Shown one piece after another: positions 45,600 to 58,190 of a stretch of DNA of 64,000 nucleotides. Source of the DNA: Epiperipatus broadwayi (Eukaryota > Onychophora > Udeonychophora > Euonychophora > Peripatidae); contig JAQFVV010012396.1 in the NCBI GenBank assembly GCA_028023455.1, positions 9,712,085-9,776,084 of the forward strand, in the 5' to 3' direction. The notes beneath the pieces were generated by a model. It did no database searches and had not been told where the DNA came from. It saw only the letters and a program-made list of their open reading frames with translations. Within the stretch, counting starts at the first letter, position 1; every line of letters begins with the position of its first letter. Both the position numbers and the translations under genes were made by a program.

Positions 45600-48420
45600 A
45601 GGTTTAAACCCTCTCAGAGTACCCATTTAAACAACATTAAATTACTATATATGCAAAATCATGTATATATATATGTGAATAGTAAGTCTGTAATTTAATA
45701 GTATATGTATATATTACAGATATAAATATATATATTCATTTTAAAAGATATAGTTTAAGAAATATTTTAGTTTAAATTATTTAGCCAATTTTATTATGTT
45801 ATTGAAATCGCATATGTATATTTCCATTGTTATTCTGCATGTATGGTAATAAAATTAATTTTCTACTAGTTATCAAGGCAACTTTTAGTTGTTACTGGTA
45901 AACAACTTTTAAATTAGGTCACGCAATAGTCCTAAAATAGTGTGAACTTGATTTTATAAATCTAAAATGTTAATAACAATTTTGCAGAATTTTATAGCAT
46001 TGTCACAATAAACAGGAGGAAAAGAGTAGAAAAACAAAATCTAAATTAGTTGTTGTCATTAAAAATGTTTTTCTAAAATAAATAAATGGATTTTTCTGCT
46101 AGCTTTAGCAATTAAATATATTTTTCTAAAATAAATAAATGCGGACAAGCTTGTAAAAATAAACAGGTGGCCAGGGTTAGAAAAATATAAATATTTAAAG
46201 TTTTGTTGCCAAGGATTGATCATATATATAATAAGTGAATTGTAAATAGAACCCACATTCGTTTCACCTTCAAAATGTCGGGGTAGAGTAGGCATCCCTC
46301 ACTCACTCTCCTTAGCCAGGGAATGGAAAATAACTTTGGTCTGATAAAATATAATGTCATACACCAGCAAAGCAGCCTGTGGAAAAACCTCCATTAACTT
46401 TAAATCATCACCAAAAGTGTCAACTTATTATCCTCCCAAGTGCCCAGAACTAACTACAGTGAAGACAACTGAATGGTAAATTTTCACTCAGAGCTCTGTT
46501 CATAAACTGTGACTCTCAATTCTTTCTTTTAAAAGCTAGCTATTTATTAAATCTGCCTTTCCCAAACACCTTTCCTAAAATCTGCAAAGAAAGCTGCTAA
46601 ATACTAATGTTTAAATCTTGTCTGAATGTAAAACTTGTGATATTGAATTCTCTTTTAAAATGTAAAACTCTAATAATCTATTTTAAATTAAATGTATAAT
46701 TTTCTGCAGTCTTTTATGCCTATTTCTAATCAATTCAATTTATTCTATAATTTTATATCATTTTAATATTATATGTATTTGATATGCCAAATAACTCAAA
46801 ACCATGAGTATTTATAAGTATAATTTTAGCTTATCAATCTGCGAAGATAATTTTAAATCTTTGCTATAATAAATATTAAATAATTGAATTATTATTTTTC
46901 TCACTCACTCATTGTTTTGAGATTATGTTATTATTATTTTACAGATTAATTTTGGGTATTAATATTCTAATAATCAATCGTTCTCTAATTAAAATTGTAG
47001 TTTGCTTAACTCTAGTTATAAATTACAACTATTTATATATGTAACTCGTACATCATAGGAACTAGCCACAGAGATATTCTCAAAGCATATTTTAATGTTT
47101 TATTCGTAATTAGCCCTCAAATACGCTTTGTCCTCTTTAGATTTATATATGTTGAGATGCAGGCGATAATCTTAAACTAGGTTACTAATTAATTAGTCCC
47201 TAAATAGTATATTTGAAATACTAAATTTGAGAACTGGGTTGAATAGATATGCAAATACATGCTAATATAATTTTATGTATTTGCATTATATATATGTATA
47301 AGTTGTGGATGTGTCCTTACTAAGTACACAATGTACAATTATCTGCTTGCTGCATGATTCTTGATGAGTTGCTGGCGGAGGTCACACTTATTCACTTAGT
47401 TTGGGTAAAGCACACACTTTTAGAACTAGGGCACAAGGACCTAGATTATTCATAATTAATGCTTATTCGACTCCCTGAACTACTAATGTTCCTATTCGTA
47501 GCAAGTTGAGCAGTTGTAGGGCAACTGTGCCTTTGGAGGCTGAAGCCCATGAATAATGACCCATTTGCACCATCTTGCTGTATTAATATTTTAATATGTG
47601 TCATAGAGTATGTAGGTAAACCTATAATAAACCAGTTTTCTCTCCCTTTATATTAAATGCTTATCGAGCATCAGTGTATATCCTAATCTAGGTTAATACA
47701 CTAACCTGCATATCTCTGAGCCTAATTATGTGCTCGACTTAACTTTGTGTAGATAGCCGCCACAGAAGTGCTATTAAGTTAGTTATATAACTTTGGCTGT
47801 TAAGTTCCATATGATTTAGCAGACTACAACAGAGCTAGAAATTTGGCATATTAATATAGGCATAAACTCTAATACTGCACTACGCTTTATTAAACACTTA
47901 AAATGAGACAATATGTAACATTAATCTCATTAGTTACATGACTCCTGCGAGTGTAATCTCTCACATTCTCATTACATAATCATATATATTTTGTATATTT
48001 TGATTTACTATTTGTTATTGTTTTATTAAATTAATATTTAAAATATAACTCGTTTTCATATCTTTATTGTCCGTGAGTTCATTTTATTTGCACATACATC
48101 ATTATATATAGGTAGATCATGCCATTAAATTTCATAATCAATCATTGATATATTAATTAATCACTTAGTCATATGTATGTATATCAGACCAAATCAGTGT
48201 TAAATTAGTTAATTTATGAGTCTTATTGTTTTACCCTGGGTGACTGCCAGACTGTGGTTAAATTGAATGTCTGTGTAAGTTGAGAAGTGTCATCCATAGG
48301 GTATTAGGTCATTGAGCAGAGGTGAAAGGATTGAATTTTGGCTGGATTCTGGATCCCAGCATCTAGATTCAATCAGCTTTAGTGTATTTTGCCTGTGTTC
48401 TAGATTTTGTTACGTGGAGG
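45600..48420. other. unassigned DNA
   Basis: A direct repeat of TTTTTCTAAAATAAATAAATG occurs at about 46068 and 46120. 47.1-47.8 kb is less AT-rich with scattered CpG and may be an old LTR or unique sequence. A 78-codon minus frame (46059-46295) shows no family motif. Confidence 0.4.
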
Positions 48421-48424
48421 GACA

Positions 48425-48560
48425 ATTCCTACTGTTACAATATATCTATTGATCTGTGGCAATGAATGCTCAATCAAATCAAGATAAGATGAAATCTTGA
48501 ATAGCTTATTAGTTGAAGATAAGCTGAGACATATCACTCCCTCCTTCTGGCTAAAATTAG
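48425..48560 (-). repeat. fragment of the 37-kb LTR family
   Basis: Aligns with the last 120 bp of the solo LTR: GATCTGTGGCAA against GGCCTGTGGCAA, CAATCAAATCAAGATAAG against TAATCCGATCAGATAAGG, and AATAGCTTATTAGTTGAA against AATAGTCTACTTCTGAA. It includes the outer U3 end but not a clean TG/CA terminus. Confidence 0.5.
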
Positions 48561-48925
48561 TTCTGGAGAATATAGTATTAGGATGTTTTAGTGCATCACT
48601 TTCAGATATATAATATCCATTCAAGCTGCTTTTAAAAGATAAACTTGTAATAAAATATTTTTATCCACATTCGTAAATAATAAAAATATATTCACATTTT
48701 ATAATATTCTTTTATACTTGTGTCAATTCAAATGCATAACATTAATTGTCCTTTCTTTGCTTTCTTTTAAAATTTGTGATGCTGGTTAAACAACTTTCAG
48801 AAAATATTCTTTTCATACTTTTAAGATATAATGGTACTGTTGGGTGCACTGTACTGTGTCGGTAGACAGCTCTTCAGCACTCATCAAGAAGCATGCAATT
48901 GATAAATTTCTTTCGAAGAAATCGC

Positions 48926-49275
48926 TCAAAATATGTAAATTTTAAAAAAGTACACACACAGAAATCGGTAAAATATATAAAATAGAACACCCCCAAGTGA
49001 TTACTTGAAATGGCTCAAAAATAAGTAAAATAAAAAATAAGTAAAATACAAATTACAAAAGTATATGTGTGGAAATCGGTAAAATACATAAAATAAAACA
49101 TGCCCAAGCAATTAATTGAAATGGCTCAAAAATAAGTAAAATAAAAATTAAAAACTAAGTAAAATACAAATTAAAAAAGTACACACGCATGCAGAAATTG
49201 GTAAAATACATAAAACACCCCCAAGTGATTAATTGAAATGGCTCAAAAATAAGTAAAATAAAAATTGCAAAAACA
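48926..49275. repeat. tandem repeat, about 111-117 bp unit, three copies
   Basis: The landmark ATGGCTCAAAAATAAGTAAA recurs near 49010, 49121 and 49238. Units also share GAAAT(C/T)GGTAAAATA and CCCAAG(C/T)(A/G)ATTA. The first unit is partial. Non-coding. Confidence 0.9.
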
Positions 49276-49299
49276 ATTATTGAAAAAATACTCACAAAA

Positions 49300-50690
49300 G
49301 ATAGACATGTAGCATCTTTTGATATACCTGCTTAACTTTTATTATGAAGTATTAAAACAGTTTTTGGATGCCTTGCCTTAGGCATTTTAATTTTCCATCG
49401 ATCTTAGCCATTTTTGAATAGAAATTTATCACTTGCAGGCTTCTTCGTGGTGCTGCAGTGTACCTAGTGGCCACAGTATGTGTAACTGAAAACTACTGAT
49501 ATAACTTTCTTGACAGTTTATAGTTATTAGAGTTTATCAAAGTTATTAAAGATAAATGTTCTTTCATTCTACACATACTAAACATATTAAATTTAGTTCT
49601 TGCGTATCCTTAAATCTACTCTGATCATATGGTTTCTAAGGCTTTTGATACACATTTGGCCAACACTTTGATGATCACTATTGGCTTCCATAAAATTATC
49701 GTAGTTTTTCATCAAGTTTCAAAATGAAATTTTGCTTGATAAGAAATAATTAAACTTACTCAGATATTGAGTACTTTAAAATAGTTATTTAAAATTATAC
49801 TTCTAACTTTTAAATGAAAAAAAATAATTTTATAAAAAATTACAACTTTGAAGAAGATCAAATTAGACAAACAAAACAAGATTAAATAAAAATATTAATA
49901 ATTAATTTTTCATCTAGATTGATTGAACACTTCTATCTATATTTATTTTATCTAGTGATCTGATTGGTTTAATCCAAGTTCTTAATAAATACTAATTTAC
50001 ATATAAATTAAATTATTTTCTTCACAAAATAATCTTTAAATTATGACTCATCATTTTAATATATTGAATTATTTGATATTTCTATGATATTAAATATCTT
50101 TATTTAAACAAATTCTAAAATATTTTTTAATAACTTAAAATATTATTTACACAATACAATAAATTTAATTGTTACTTTTAAAATATTATTTGCAACATTT
50201 TAATGTTTCTAATTTTGTTAACAAGACTACACAATCAATATTTCCATCTAAAATGTGAAAGCTCACAGACCAACACAAACACTTTTAAGACATGTGATAC
50301 TTTCAGAACATTCTAGAATAATATTTAATTATTTTTTATTTAAATAATAAACAAATAATTATTTAAAATACATTAAATACATTATATAATATTTAATATC
50401 GGAATTAAACTATTGTTTTATTATTATATCAGTTAAATATAATAAACACAAATTGTATAATAAATATAAATTAATTTTATCTTTTAAGTGATATATTATA
50501 TCATTTTTATTATTTAAATTACACTAAAATAACTTTAAAATATTTAAAATCTCTTTGTAAACTTCCTATTTAGTAAGTTTAAACCTATTCTACTTATAAA
50601 ATCAATATAAAATAGTATAAACCATTATAAATTAAAATTTTTTTAAAACTAACTATATTTTAAGCTCTACTTAAAATGACTGTGATGAAT
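49300..50690. other. AT-rich DNA, nothing recognised
   Basis: Extremely AT-rich from about 49700 to 50650 with no motif. Confidence 0.5.
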
Positions 50691-50694
50691 ACAT

Positions 50695-50900
50695 GAGCAC
50701 AATATATATAAAACTTCTTAACCAATAGAATTTAATTATGAGGAGAAAGAAAATGATAAAAACGATTTTAAATCTCACACGCATTCTTGTGATTTGAGAA
50801 AGAGGATGCTCTGAGAAAGGTACTTGATATTGTACTGAAACGTCAGCATTTAGCTTTTTCACTACACGGAATATCCCGCTAATAATGACATTTAGATATT
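50695..50900 (+). repeat. probable Penelope-type terminal region with promoter-like element
   Basis: A TATA-like string (ATATATATAAAAC near 50702) is followed by a GC-richer segment ending in a hammerhead-like motif. Penelope-like elements carry such motifs in their terminal repeats. No coding part is attached here. Confidence 0.4.
50806..50849 (+). ncRNA. hammerhead ribozyme motif at 50.8 kb
   Basis: AUGCU and AGCAU pair perfectly as stem I. Between them: CUGAGAA (core, one change from CUGANGA), stem II A.GUAC/GUAC.U with one bulged G and a UUGAUAUU loop, GAAA (canonical), then CGUC giving a minimal stem III and a GUC cleavage site. The GAAACGUC ending is the pattern reported for Penelope-type hammerheads. 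Single copy in this window. Confidence 0.55.
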
Positions 50901-53500
50901 GTATGAGATCCTCATATGTGTTAGAACATCAGACATTTGAGGGCACCACTAGGCTATTTAATGAACATGAATATTCACTAATAATATTGAGCATCCTGAC
51001 ATAAAATAAATTACCTATCCTTGACACTAGCTCAGCTCAAAGCATGAGACTCATAACTATTAAACAATTAATAGATAAGCACAGTAAACAAATGTCAGCA
51101 AAATTTAAATTAATAATAATGATAATGTTTATTACAATTAAAATCAAATAAAGAAATCCTAAAATTAATTAATATTGCATCTATGGATGTCTTAAGAGAA
51201 TACTGTATTATTGGCAGCTTTAACAGTTAAATTGATCACCCAATTCAATTACATCAATAAGTTTAAAATAATCTTTAACAGTGTTTTATGAAATAGGATA
51301 TATAATCTATGTGAGACTGATCCAATTTATTTTTGTGGGTGCTTGTGCACATCTTCCATAATAATAAAGACATGTGTGTGACACTATCTAAACCACCTAA
51401 GAATTATAGGTAAAATAAGATGGCTATTCAATATAAGAGCAGCATGATAAGTGCTTTCAAAATTTACATGTAAAAACAAGCAAGTCAATGATTCAACAAT
51501 TGGTAGACCTGGTTTAAAAGAATGAGTTTGACAAAACATTACAGTCAGAGGCTCTAAAGAATTTGCCAATATATAGTGATAATAATAAACAAAGGAGATT
51601 TGGTGACTATATCAAAGCTGTATCACACCAGAAAAAAGGCTGTGATGAAGGCAGTAGACAATCTGGACCACCAGAGAAAATTCAATAATATTGACAGAAT
51701 AGAGGTACTCAGCAATCCTGGTGAGGTAAAAAAAGCCCTATAAAATAACAGTGGTCTACATATAGATTTGTTTTAGGTATGCTCACACAAATAGATGAAT
51801 ACTTTTATATAAGGCATATTATGCACAAGTGTTAAAATGTTTTAGCAAATTTAAATTCTAATCACACATATATAAATTGATTAATGCTATTTAAAAGAAA
51901 AGGTTGGTTTTGATCATTATTACAAATCTTCTTTAAAAGATTTTTTTGTTTAATAAAATTTCAGAGACTTGTTTTCTTAAAAAAAAAAAACAAGTTTTAA
52001 ATATTCTGAGAGAGATGGGGAGGGGGATCGAATTATTCTACAATACCAATACTTATTCTAAAATTAAGACCTCATTAAAAACTCAAATTTCTCAACAAAA
52101 AAAAGAATTTCTTTCAGAGTTATATATATATTTCAACATAATAAATTTTAAATTCAAGCTTACTCTAAAAGAAACAGTAAAACATTCATACATGACATAT
52201 ATATGATATCAATTAATAGATACATAAAATAAAAATCATTTAAATTTAATATTATGATTAACAAAAAGTAATAAGCATATACAAAATGAAAACACTTATA
52301 AACACATGGCTTATTATGCTATATAAAAGTTAATATTACTGTTAAGTCTATTAATGATGTTGCTTTTGCTTACTGAGGTTTATTGAAGAGGTAAGTAACT
52401 TTGTCCATTTTATAGTTGTAGGTCTTCAGATGATCATTTGTGTCTTTGTAGGTTGGCTTTAGAAGGTCAACTTTCTAAGAATTTAGGATTTCACATGTTG
52501 GATGATGAAGGCTCAGAGCATGGAGTTTATTTTAGTGAGGTTTCTAGCCCAGCATATTTTGAAAAACAACTCTAAGAAAAATTGGTTTAATTTTACTACT
52601 GTAGGCCACTTGTCAAGAACTATTGGTGGAGTATGACTAATTCTGATAAAAGAGCTGGCAGGAAGTTTGGCCTGGTGTGCAGAATGAAGAGTCCCGGGTC
52701 TGGAATATGGTCTTGACTAACAGTATAGAAAAACTCAGATGAATGATCAAGTGATTGCTTTTAATGAATAAATAGCTTGAATAAACTGAACAGATTGAAT
52801 TAATGAATACATAGCTGGAATAAAACAATAGATTTTGGGGAGATTTTATACCCATTTTATCTATTGATCTATACAAATTTTTCTAAATTTTGTAGATTAA
52901 CATTTTAAAATAATCAGGTTTTTTAATTAATTAAGCCAAGTTTTTAATCAATCAAAATAGAACATTTCAATCACTTAAAGTAGAACATTTTTACATTCTA
53001 TATCAATTAATTTCATTATAAGACTTATCTGAACAATCTTAACTCTTAAGTTTTGTTATTACAACAAATATAAAATTTTATTTTGAGATTAAACATTGTT
53101 CTACAAAGTTTTAAAAATAATCTTATACAAAAAATAAGATTTGTTTACTAACTTTACTTTTTTTATGGAAAAATATATTACTTTTAGTAAATAACCAAAA
53201 TTATCCTATCAATTCATGTGTGTGCACATACATGCCACCACACTTTTATAACACATTCAATATAAAATTAAATTAGCAAAATTTTTAAATTAATTTGAAG
53301 TAGAATTTTTAACTGTAATCCCCTCTTGCTCTAACATGTATTTGAAAAATAGTAAAGCATCTGATTCAATATATTAAGATGCTTTGTTGAGTCTAAAATT
53401 ATAACAATATAATGTGGAAATATAAGTTGATCATTAAAAGATTAAAATTATAGTTTTGAGTTGTATTTTAAGAAGATATAATGCACACATATACAAGTGT
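50901..53500. other. unassigned DNA
   Basis: 52.38-52.85 kb is less AT-rich and contains two related blocks around AATGAATA(A/C)ATAGCT(T/G)GAATAAA (about 52764 and 52804), suggesting a degraded repeat. The 51.58-51.75 kb segment is also mixed in composition. No domain is recognised. Confidence 0.4.
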
Positions 53501-53519
53501 ATATATATATGGTTGTTAT

Positions 53520-53717
53520 GGATAATTCAACCGATGACGTATTACCCTGAAGGCATACCAGTCTGATGTTGTGATTTTTAAGATAACGTCTCCAAGTGAT
53601 CTGCGGACACATGTAATCGCTAAAATGTGTCCGCAGATCATGTGAACATGGTACGTTAAAAATCGCAAGATTAGACTGATATACCTTCAGGGTAATATGT
53701 CATCGGTTGAATTATCC
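53520..53717. repeat. palindrome with 91-bp arms at the left end of the TIR element
   Basis: Arms 53520-53610 and 53627-53717 pair with a few mismatches around a 16-bp spacer; the innermost 13 bp are GATCTGCGGACAC and GTGTCCGCAGATC. It could be a complete miniature element nested at, or forming, the end of the larger one. Confidence 0.9.
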
Positions 53718-53828
53718 AGGTCACATGCTAACAAATATTTAAAAATGAAAAATATCAGATGCAGGTCAGGCAAATACTAAAAAAAATACACAAAAAAATT
53801 AAAAAAATGTACATGCATGCGTCAAAAT

Positions 53829-54118
53829 ATTATTCTCAATTTTCAAATACAGCAGCGTGTAGCGCTGGAATTGTCGGGGAGGCCTCCGGATGTTTTTGTC
53901 GAGCCGCAGGCTCGGCGTACACATATATCAGACATTGTATTACTCTCATAGCTGTAATTTTTATAATTGCCGATGCCGAAAAAAAATTTTATTCTCAATT
54001 TTAAAATACAGCAGCATGTAGCGCTGGAATTGGCAGGGGGGGCCTCTGGATGTTTTTGTCAAGCTGCAGGCTCAGCGTACACGTATATCAGACATTGTAT
54101 TACTCTCATAGCTGTATG
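53829..54118. repeat. two direct copies of a GC-rich unit, about 155 bp apart
   Basis: Units share TTATTCTCAATTTT, a GTAGCGCTGGAATTG block, GGATGTTTTTGTC and ATCAGACATTGTATTACTC. The second copy has several C-to-T/G-to-A changes, many at CpG sites of the first copy (for example GTCGAGCCGCAGGCTCGG became GTCAAGCTGCAGGCTCAG), consistent with methylation-driven decay. The 81-codon plus-strand frame here is incidental. Confidence 0.9.
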
Positions 54119-54139
54119 ATATAATTCAGAAATTAAAAA

Positions 54140-54910
54140 TAAAATTAAAACGTAATTCAATGTAAGTTTGAGAATTGTAGAAATATTAACAAATATTTTT
54201 TGTAAATAAGTTTGAAAATTGTAGAAATATTAACAAAAACTTTTTGTAAATTTTAAATAAACACCTAAATAAAAAAGACGTGATCTAATGCAAATCTGGT
54301 ATTAATGGCATCCAGACAACGCCACACTTTTACATGCATTTGGTAATTTTAAAAATGTACTGCATATTGCAAAATTGATTTAAAAAATTATTTCAAATTA
54401 TTTACACATTAAAAACGTAATGTAGAAATATTAACAAAAAGTTTTTGTAAATTTAAAATAAACAAATAAAACACTTTACCTGAATTAATGCGAATCTGGC
54501 ATTAATGGCGTCCTTGTTATCACATGCATTTGGTAATGTATATTCCAAATTTGTTTTAAAAAATTATTGAAAATTATTTACACATTAAACGTAATTCAAT
54601 GTAAGTTTCAGAATTGTAGAAATATTAACTAAAAATTTTTGTAAATTTAAAATAAACAGATAAATAAAAAACACTTTACCGGAGAATAAATTATTTACAC
54701 ATTAAACGTAATTCAATGTAAGTTTCAGAATTGTAGAAATATTAACAAAAACTTTTTGTAAATTTAAAATAAACAGATAAATAAAAAACACTTTACCGGA
54801 ATAAATTATTTACACATTAAACGTAATTCAATGTAAGTTTGAGAATTGTAGAAATATTAACAAAATTTTTTTGTAAATTTAAAATAAAAATAAAACACTT
54901 TACCCGAATT
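54140..54910. repeat. minisatellite-like array inside the TIR element
   Basis: Repeated blocks GTAGAAATATTAACAAAA, TTTTTGTAAATTTAAAATAAAC and AACACTTTACC(C/G)GAAT recur at about 54177, 54220, 54421, 54617, 54733 and 54847. The last three are nearly identical, with a period of about 115 bp. Confidence 0.9.
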
Positions 54911-55218
54911 TACAGCTCAAAAAAGTAACTGTGATGCCGTGAATAGCAAAATCACAATAGACAGAAAAATTAAAAAATTTCCCAAACCTCTCTCCGAATT
55001 GTAAATCTCGCGGGTGAAAAAAAAAATTGACTCTCTGATGGATTAATCACGCCAGTCACTTTGTTGCCATGACAACATTGTCATGCAAAAAACGTCTATG
55101 TCTACCGGAAGGGAAATCGGTAAGTCAAATACATCATCGGTTGAATTATCCGTAAGTACCATATATATATATATATTGTAATGAAGCTTAATGTTATAAT
55201 TTTATAAAACAATTTTTA

Positions 55219-55549
55219 ATATATAGGGTATATAAGCACAGACTTTCACATAACTCACCACTCTCCACACTATCTCATAACACTGATACATTTGAACACA
55301 TGTATGTTGAAAAGATAAAACATCAATATGTGTATTTCATGCTAAACCAGAAATCATCAATTGGTTCAGATTACCATCTCCACACATATATGCTATAAGT
55401 GCTCAGATATAAATTAAGATAACCAAATCTCATACTTTAATGGATAGGCTTCAATCTACTCCACACTCCAACTCTTCAACCATCCATCCAATTGAAAATC
55501 TGATGATGGAATGCTCAAAGGCCACCCTGTGCTTATATACCCTATATAT
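55219..55549 (-). mobile_element. F1 repeat copy D with perfect 23-bp terminal inverted repeats
   Basis: The first 23 bp (55219-55241, containing AGGGTATATAAGCACAG) are the exact reverse complement of the last 23 bp (55527-55549), making a 331-bp unit. Just to the right, ACACAGG and CCTGTGT form a small hairpin (55560-55595) that also flanks copy E on its left. This is the most complete unit of the family outside the inverted pair at 1.2 kb. Confidence 0.85.
55322..55365 (-). ncRNA. hammerhead ribozyme motif in F1 copy D
   Basis: Minus-strand order: ACCAA, UUGAUGA (first core base changed C to U), stem II UUCU/AGCA with one weakened pair, GAAA, UACACA, UA, UUGAU. Mildly decayed compared with copies A and E. 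Confidence 0.6.
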
Positions 55550-55559
55550 AACATATATA

Positions 55560-57640
55560 AACACAGGTATATAATAAGCCTGTGTGTTTCAGTTAAAACA
55601 ATTTTTGTAAAAAAAAAAAACTTTAATAAGAAAAATGTCTTATCTTTATACAAATTTATTTTCTGTCTTTTCAAACAATGCCTAGTAAAACGAATTTGGC
55701 TTTAAATACACTAATTTTAAGTATGGAATGTATTTACAGTGGGCATTATTTGAATAAAAATTCCACAAGATAATTAATTAAAATTTTAATTTGGGATGGA
55801 ATGTGGCTTATCTCGAATGGTGTTTGTTTTTTAATTAATGCTTTTTTTTTAGAAATTTCTGTGAAAAAAACAAAGAAGCAGAAATCATATAAAGATTCAA
55901 AATTTAATGTAAATTTTTATTCACTTGTTCTTTATGAGTGAACAGTTTCATACTTCTTCATTATTGAACATTTCCAGATCTTACTGCTTGTTGCTAATCA
56001 ATCTCGAGCAACTATCAGCAGTGTTTTCTGACATTTTCTAAGTGGGATATGGCTAACTGAAAGAAACCACCATGATCAAATGGATGGACTAACCATTTTA
56101 GTTGTTGTTCAGATAGTAATGAGTGACTGAGGTATTTACACCATGGCAGACTTTTTTCTTCAGACCTAACTTCATTCCAGCATGATCTAAGCTAGTGAGC
56201 TGACTGACTTGATTTTCTTTGCCAATCAAACAACTTCTACACTTAAGCTCCAACCTGAACCTTACTTTCAATAAATGACAAACTATCTGAATAATCCAGA
56301 AAACATACATATGTATCACCTTGAACATTGACCCAAAAATTTTCAGCACTATTCAAAAACCAGGAAGGATTAAAATTTATGCCTAGAACTTTTAATTATA
56401 GATATAAAGTTATTACTCTTAGATTTATATTAGTTAATCCATGAATATTGTTGTAATTTAATTTTAATAAATTGTATTGTATGTTTTAGATTAATTTTCA
56501 GATATAAATGAGTTATTAATTATTTTGTTTCATTTTTAGTATAAATTGAACTTGTTTTTTTATTAATTACGAATAGTTTGATAGTATTACTTAACCATAA
56601 ATTGTTTATGTCATTATCAAGTTACCGTTTTTATATTCAGTCAACTTTTGTAATTAAATGTTGGGATTCACATTGGTTAAGAAAATAATTTTCTGTTTAA
56701 ATAATTAGTCATAAGTATTCTTATCGAATAATGAACCAGTCAACTGCCTTATTTATTAGCATGTGCCAAAAGCAGTAACTTTTTTAAAGTATTTATAATC
56801 TTACACATATGTCTTTATATAAAATAAATCATATCACTTTCAGTTTGTGCGTGTGGTTATTTAAAATTTGATTGCTCCTTACTAATATCATGAATTATTT
56901 GATCATCTAATATTTGACGGCTATATTTCTGTTCAATCATTTATTGTTTGAGTTGTGTATTTTTTTATAATGGGCTTAGACAAACCTGTCTTGGCAAAAC
57001 TTTGGTATAGCTTTCAGGGCCTGATATCATTTGTAACAATATCAATGTAGAGAAACCTACAGAGCCTCTGTCAGCAATGTTTGTAGTAAGCTACTCATTA
57101 GATATCCATCTATATACAATTTCCTTGCCACCAGCAGTGCAGTTTGGATTATCATTTGGGGGGGGGGGGGAATTTAAGAGTTACACTCCAATATTTCTTT
57201 GTTTTTAATGGTCAGATAATTTTATGGTATATTTGCCCATGCGAATTTAATTTAAAAGCATTACATTGAAATTAATCAAATATTTTAATAAGAATATAAT
57301 TAGTGATTAAAATCTTTGCACATTACTGTGTTAAGATAATTGAATTTCTTTAGATGATGCAAACAAGAATAAATTTTATTACGTTAGTGATTTATATAAA
57401 ACTATATATAGAAGTTAATTAGTTTCAAATATATGTATTTATGATTTTAACAATTTATTTTCCATGTTTTATTTTGATAATTAATAAATGTATTATGTTT
57501 ATTTAAATTTGCCTAGCGTTTGATGTCAGTTATCTATCAATCAATTGTGCATTAGTTAAGAATCTTCTGTTCTGAGCTGAGCTAGTCTAATAATCATTCA
57601 TTAGTAAATTAATATAGTTTAGTCATGCATCATTCACATA
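55560..57640. other. unassigned DNA
   Basis: 56.0-56.36 kb has mixed composition and an 83-codon minus frame (56098-56349) containing CHLLKVRFRLELKCRSC; I recognise no family. A G10 tract sits at 57159-57170. The rest is AT-rich. Confidence 0.4.
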
Positions 57641-57644
57641 TTTC

Positions 57645-57825
57645 TGTGGTCCAAAGACAAACTGTTGCCCTCTGGGTTGCATAAACAAATAATGAAAGGA
57701 AAGACTGAATAATATGGAATGGACATGGCTACTAGTGAAAAGTAATAAAGTTTTATTAACAGAGGGTTAGACTTGAGGATTACAAACGGTTAGTAATTTT
57801 CATAATCATTCTAAGATACACACTT
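57645..57825 (-). repeat. LTR segment, downstream copy in element orientation
   Basis: TGTGGTCC start; matches 60414-60590 over about 180 bp at high identity, then diverges at AAGATAC. Confidence 0.75.
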
Positions 57826-57937
57826 TATATATACAGTATGTACATTATATAACACAATTTTATGGGCCCAAAGGTCTTCAAAAATAATACTGAAGATCAT
57901 ACAATCTATTATGAATCCCTGAGTTTACTTTGGTATG

Positions 57938-58190
57938 TTCAGAAATAAACTCTGCGAGACTGTAGGTGAGGGAGGAGTGACTGGAGCATCCATTGGATGG
58001 CACATCTGCATACCTGGAGCTTCACCTTGCAAGTCGGCACTCTTATTCTTCCACATGCACTCTTGGGTGTTGTAGAATGTCTCTTTTGATTGGCCATCAG
58101 CTGACCAGTTCTGTATCCAATTTTTGTGATCAGAGAAAGTAATTTACATTCCATTTGTATATTTTTAGCCATCAGTTTCACTATCATCAA
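57938..58190 (-). pseudogene. possible C-terminal pol remnant
   Basis: An 83-codon frame with a basic segment TGQLMANQKRHSTTPKSACG just inside the downstream LTR, where Ty3-type elements encode the integrase tail. No catalytic motif; assignment is positional. Confidence 0.3.

Larger units (their letters stand above)
53511..55160. mobile_element. 1.65-kb terminal-inverted-repeat element with internal repeats
   Basis: Termini GGTTGTTATGGATAATTC (53511) and, inverted (55160), GGTACTTACGGATAATTC continue into CAACCGATGA; the inverted repeat is 27 bp with three mismatches and lies between AT-repeat tracts on both sides. The interior is CpG-richer than its surroundings at the ends, with no transposase. 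A third inverted copy of the terminus (53701-53717) closes a 198-bp palindrome at the left end. Superfamily unknown: duplication length cannot be read inside AT repeats. Confidence 0.8.

Noticed and set aside
48926-49275. CRISPR-like array at the 115-bp repeats
   Set aside because: Whole units are repeated with no unique spacers; it is a eukaryotic minisatellite.
53501-55180. Reading the AT-repeat flanks as a target duplication of the TIR element
   Set aside because: AT microsatellites on both sides make any duplication length unreadable.
56098-56349. Possible host exon with Cys-rich text
   Set aside because: No recognisable domain, no clear splice sites, and one isolated frame in decayed DNA.
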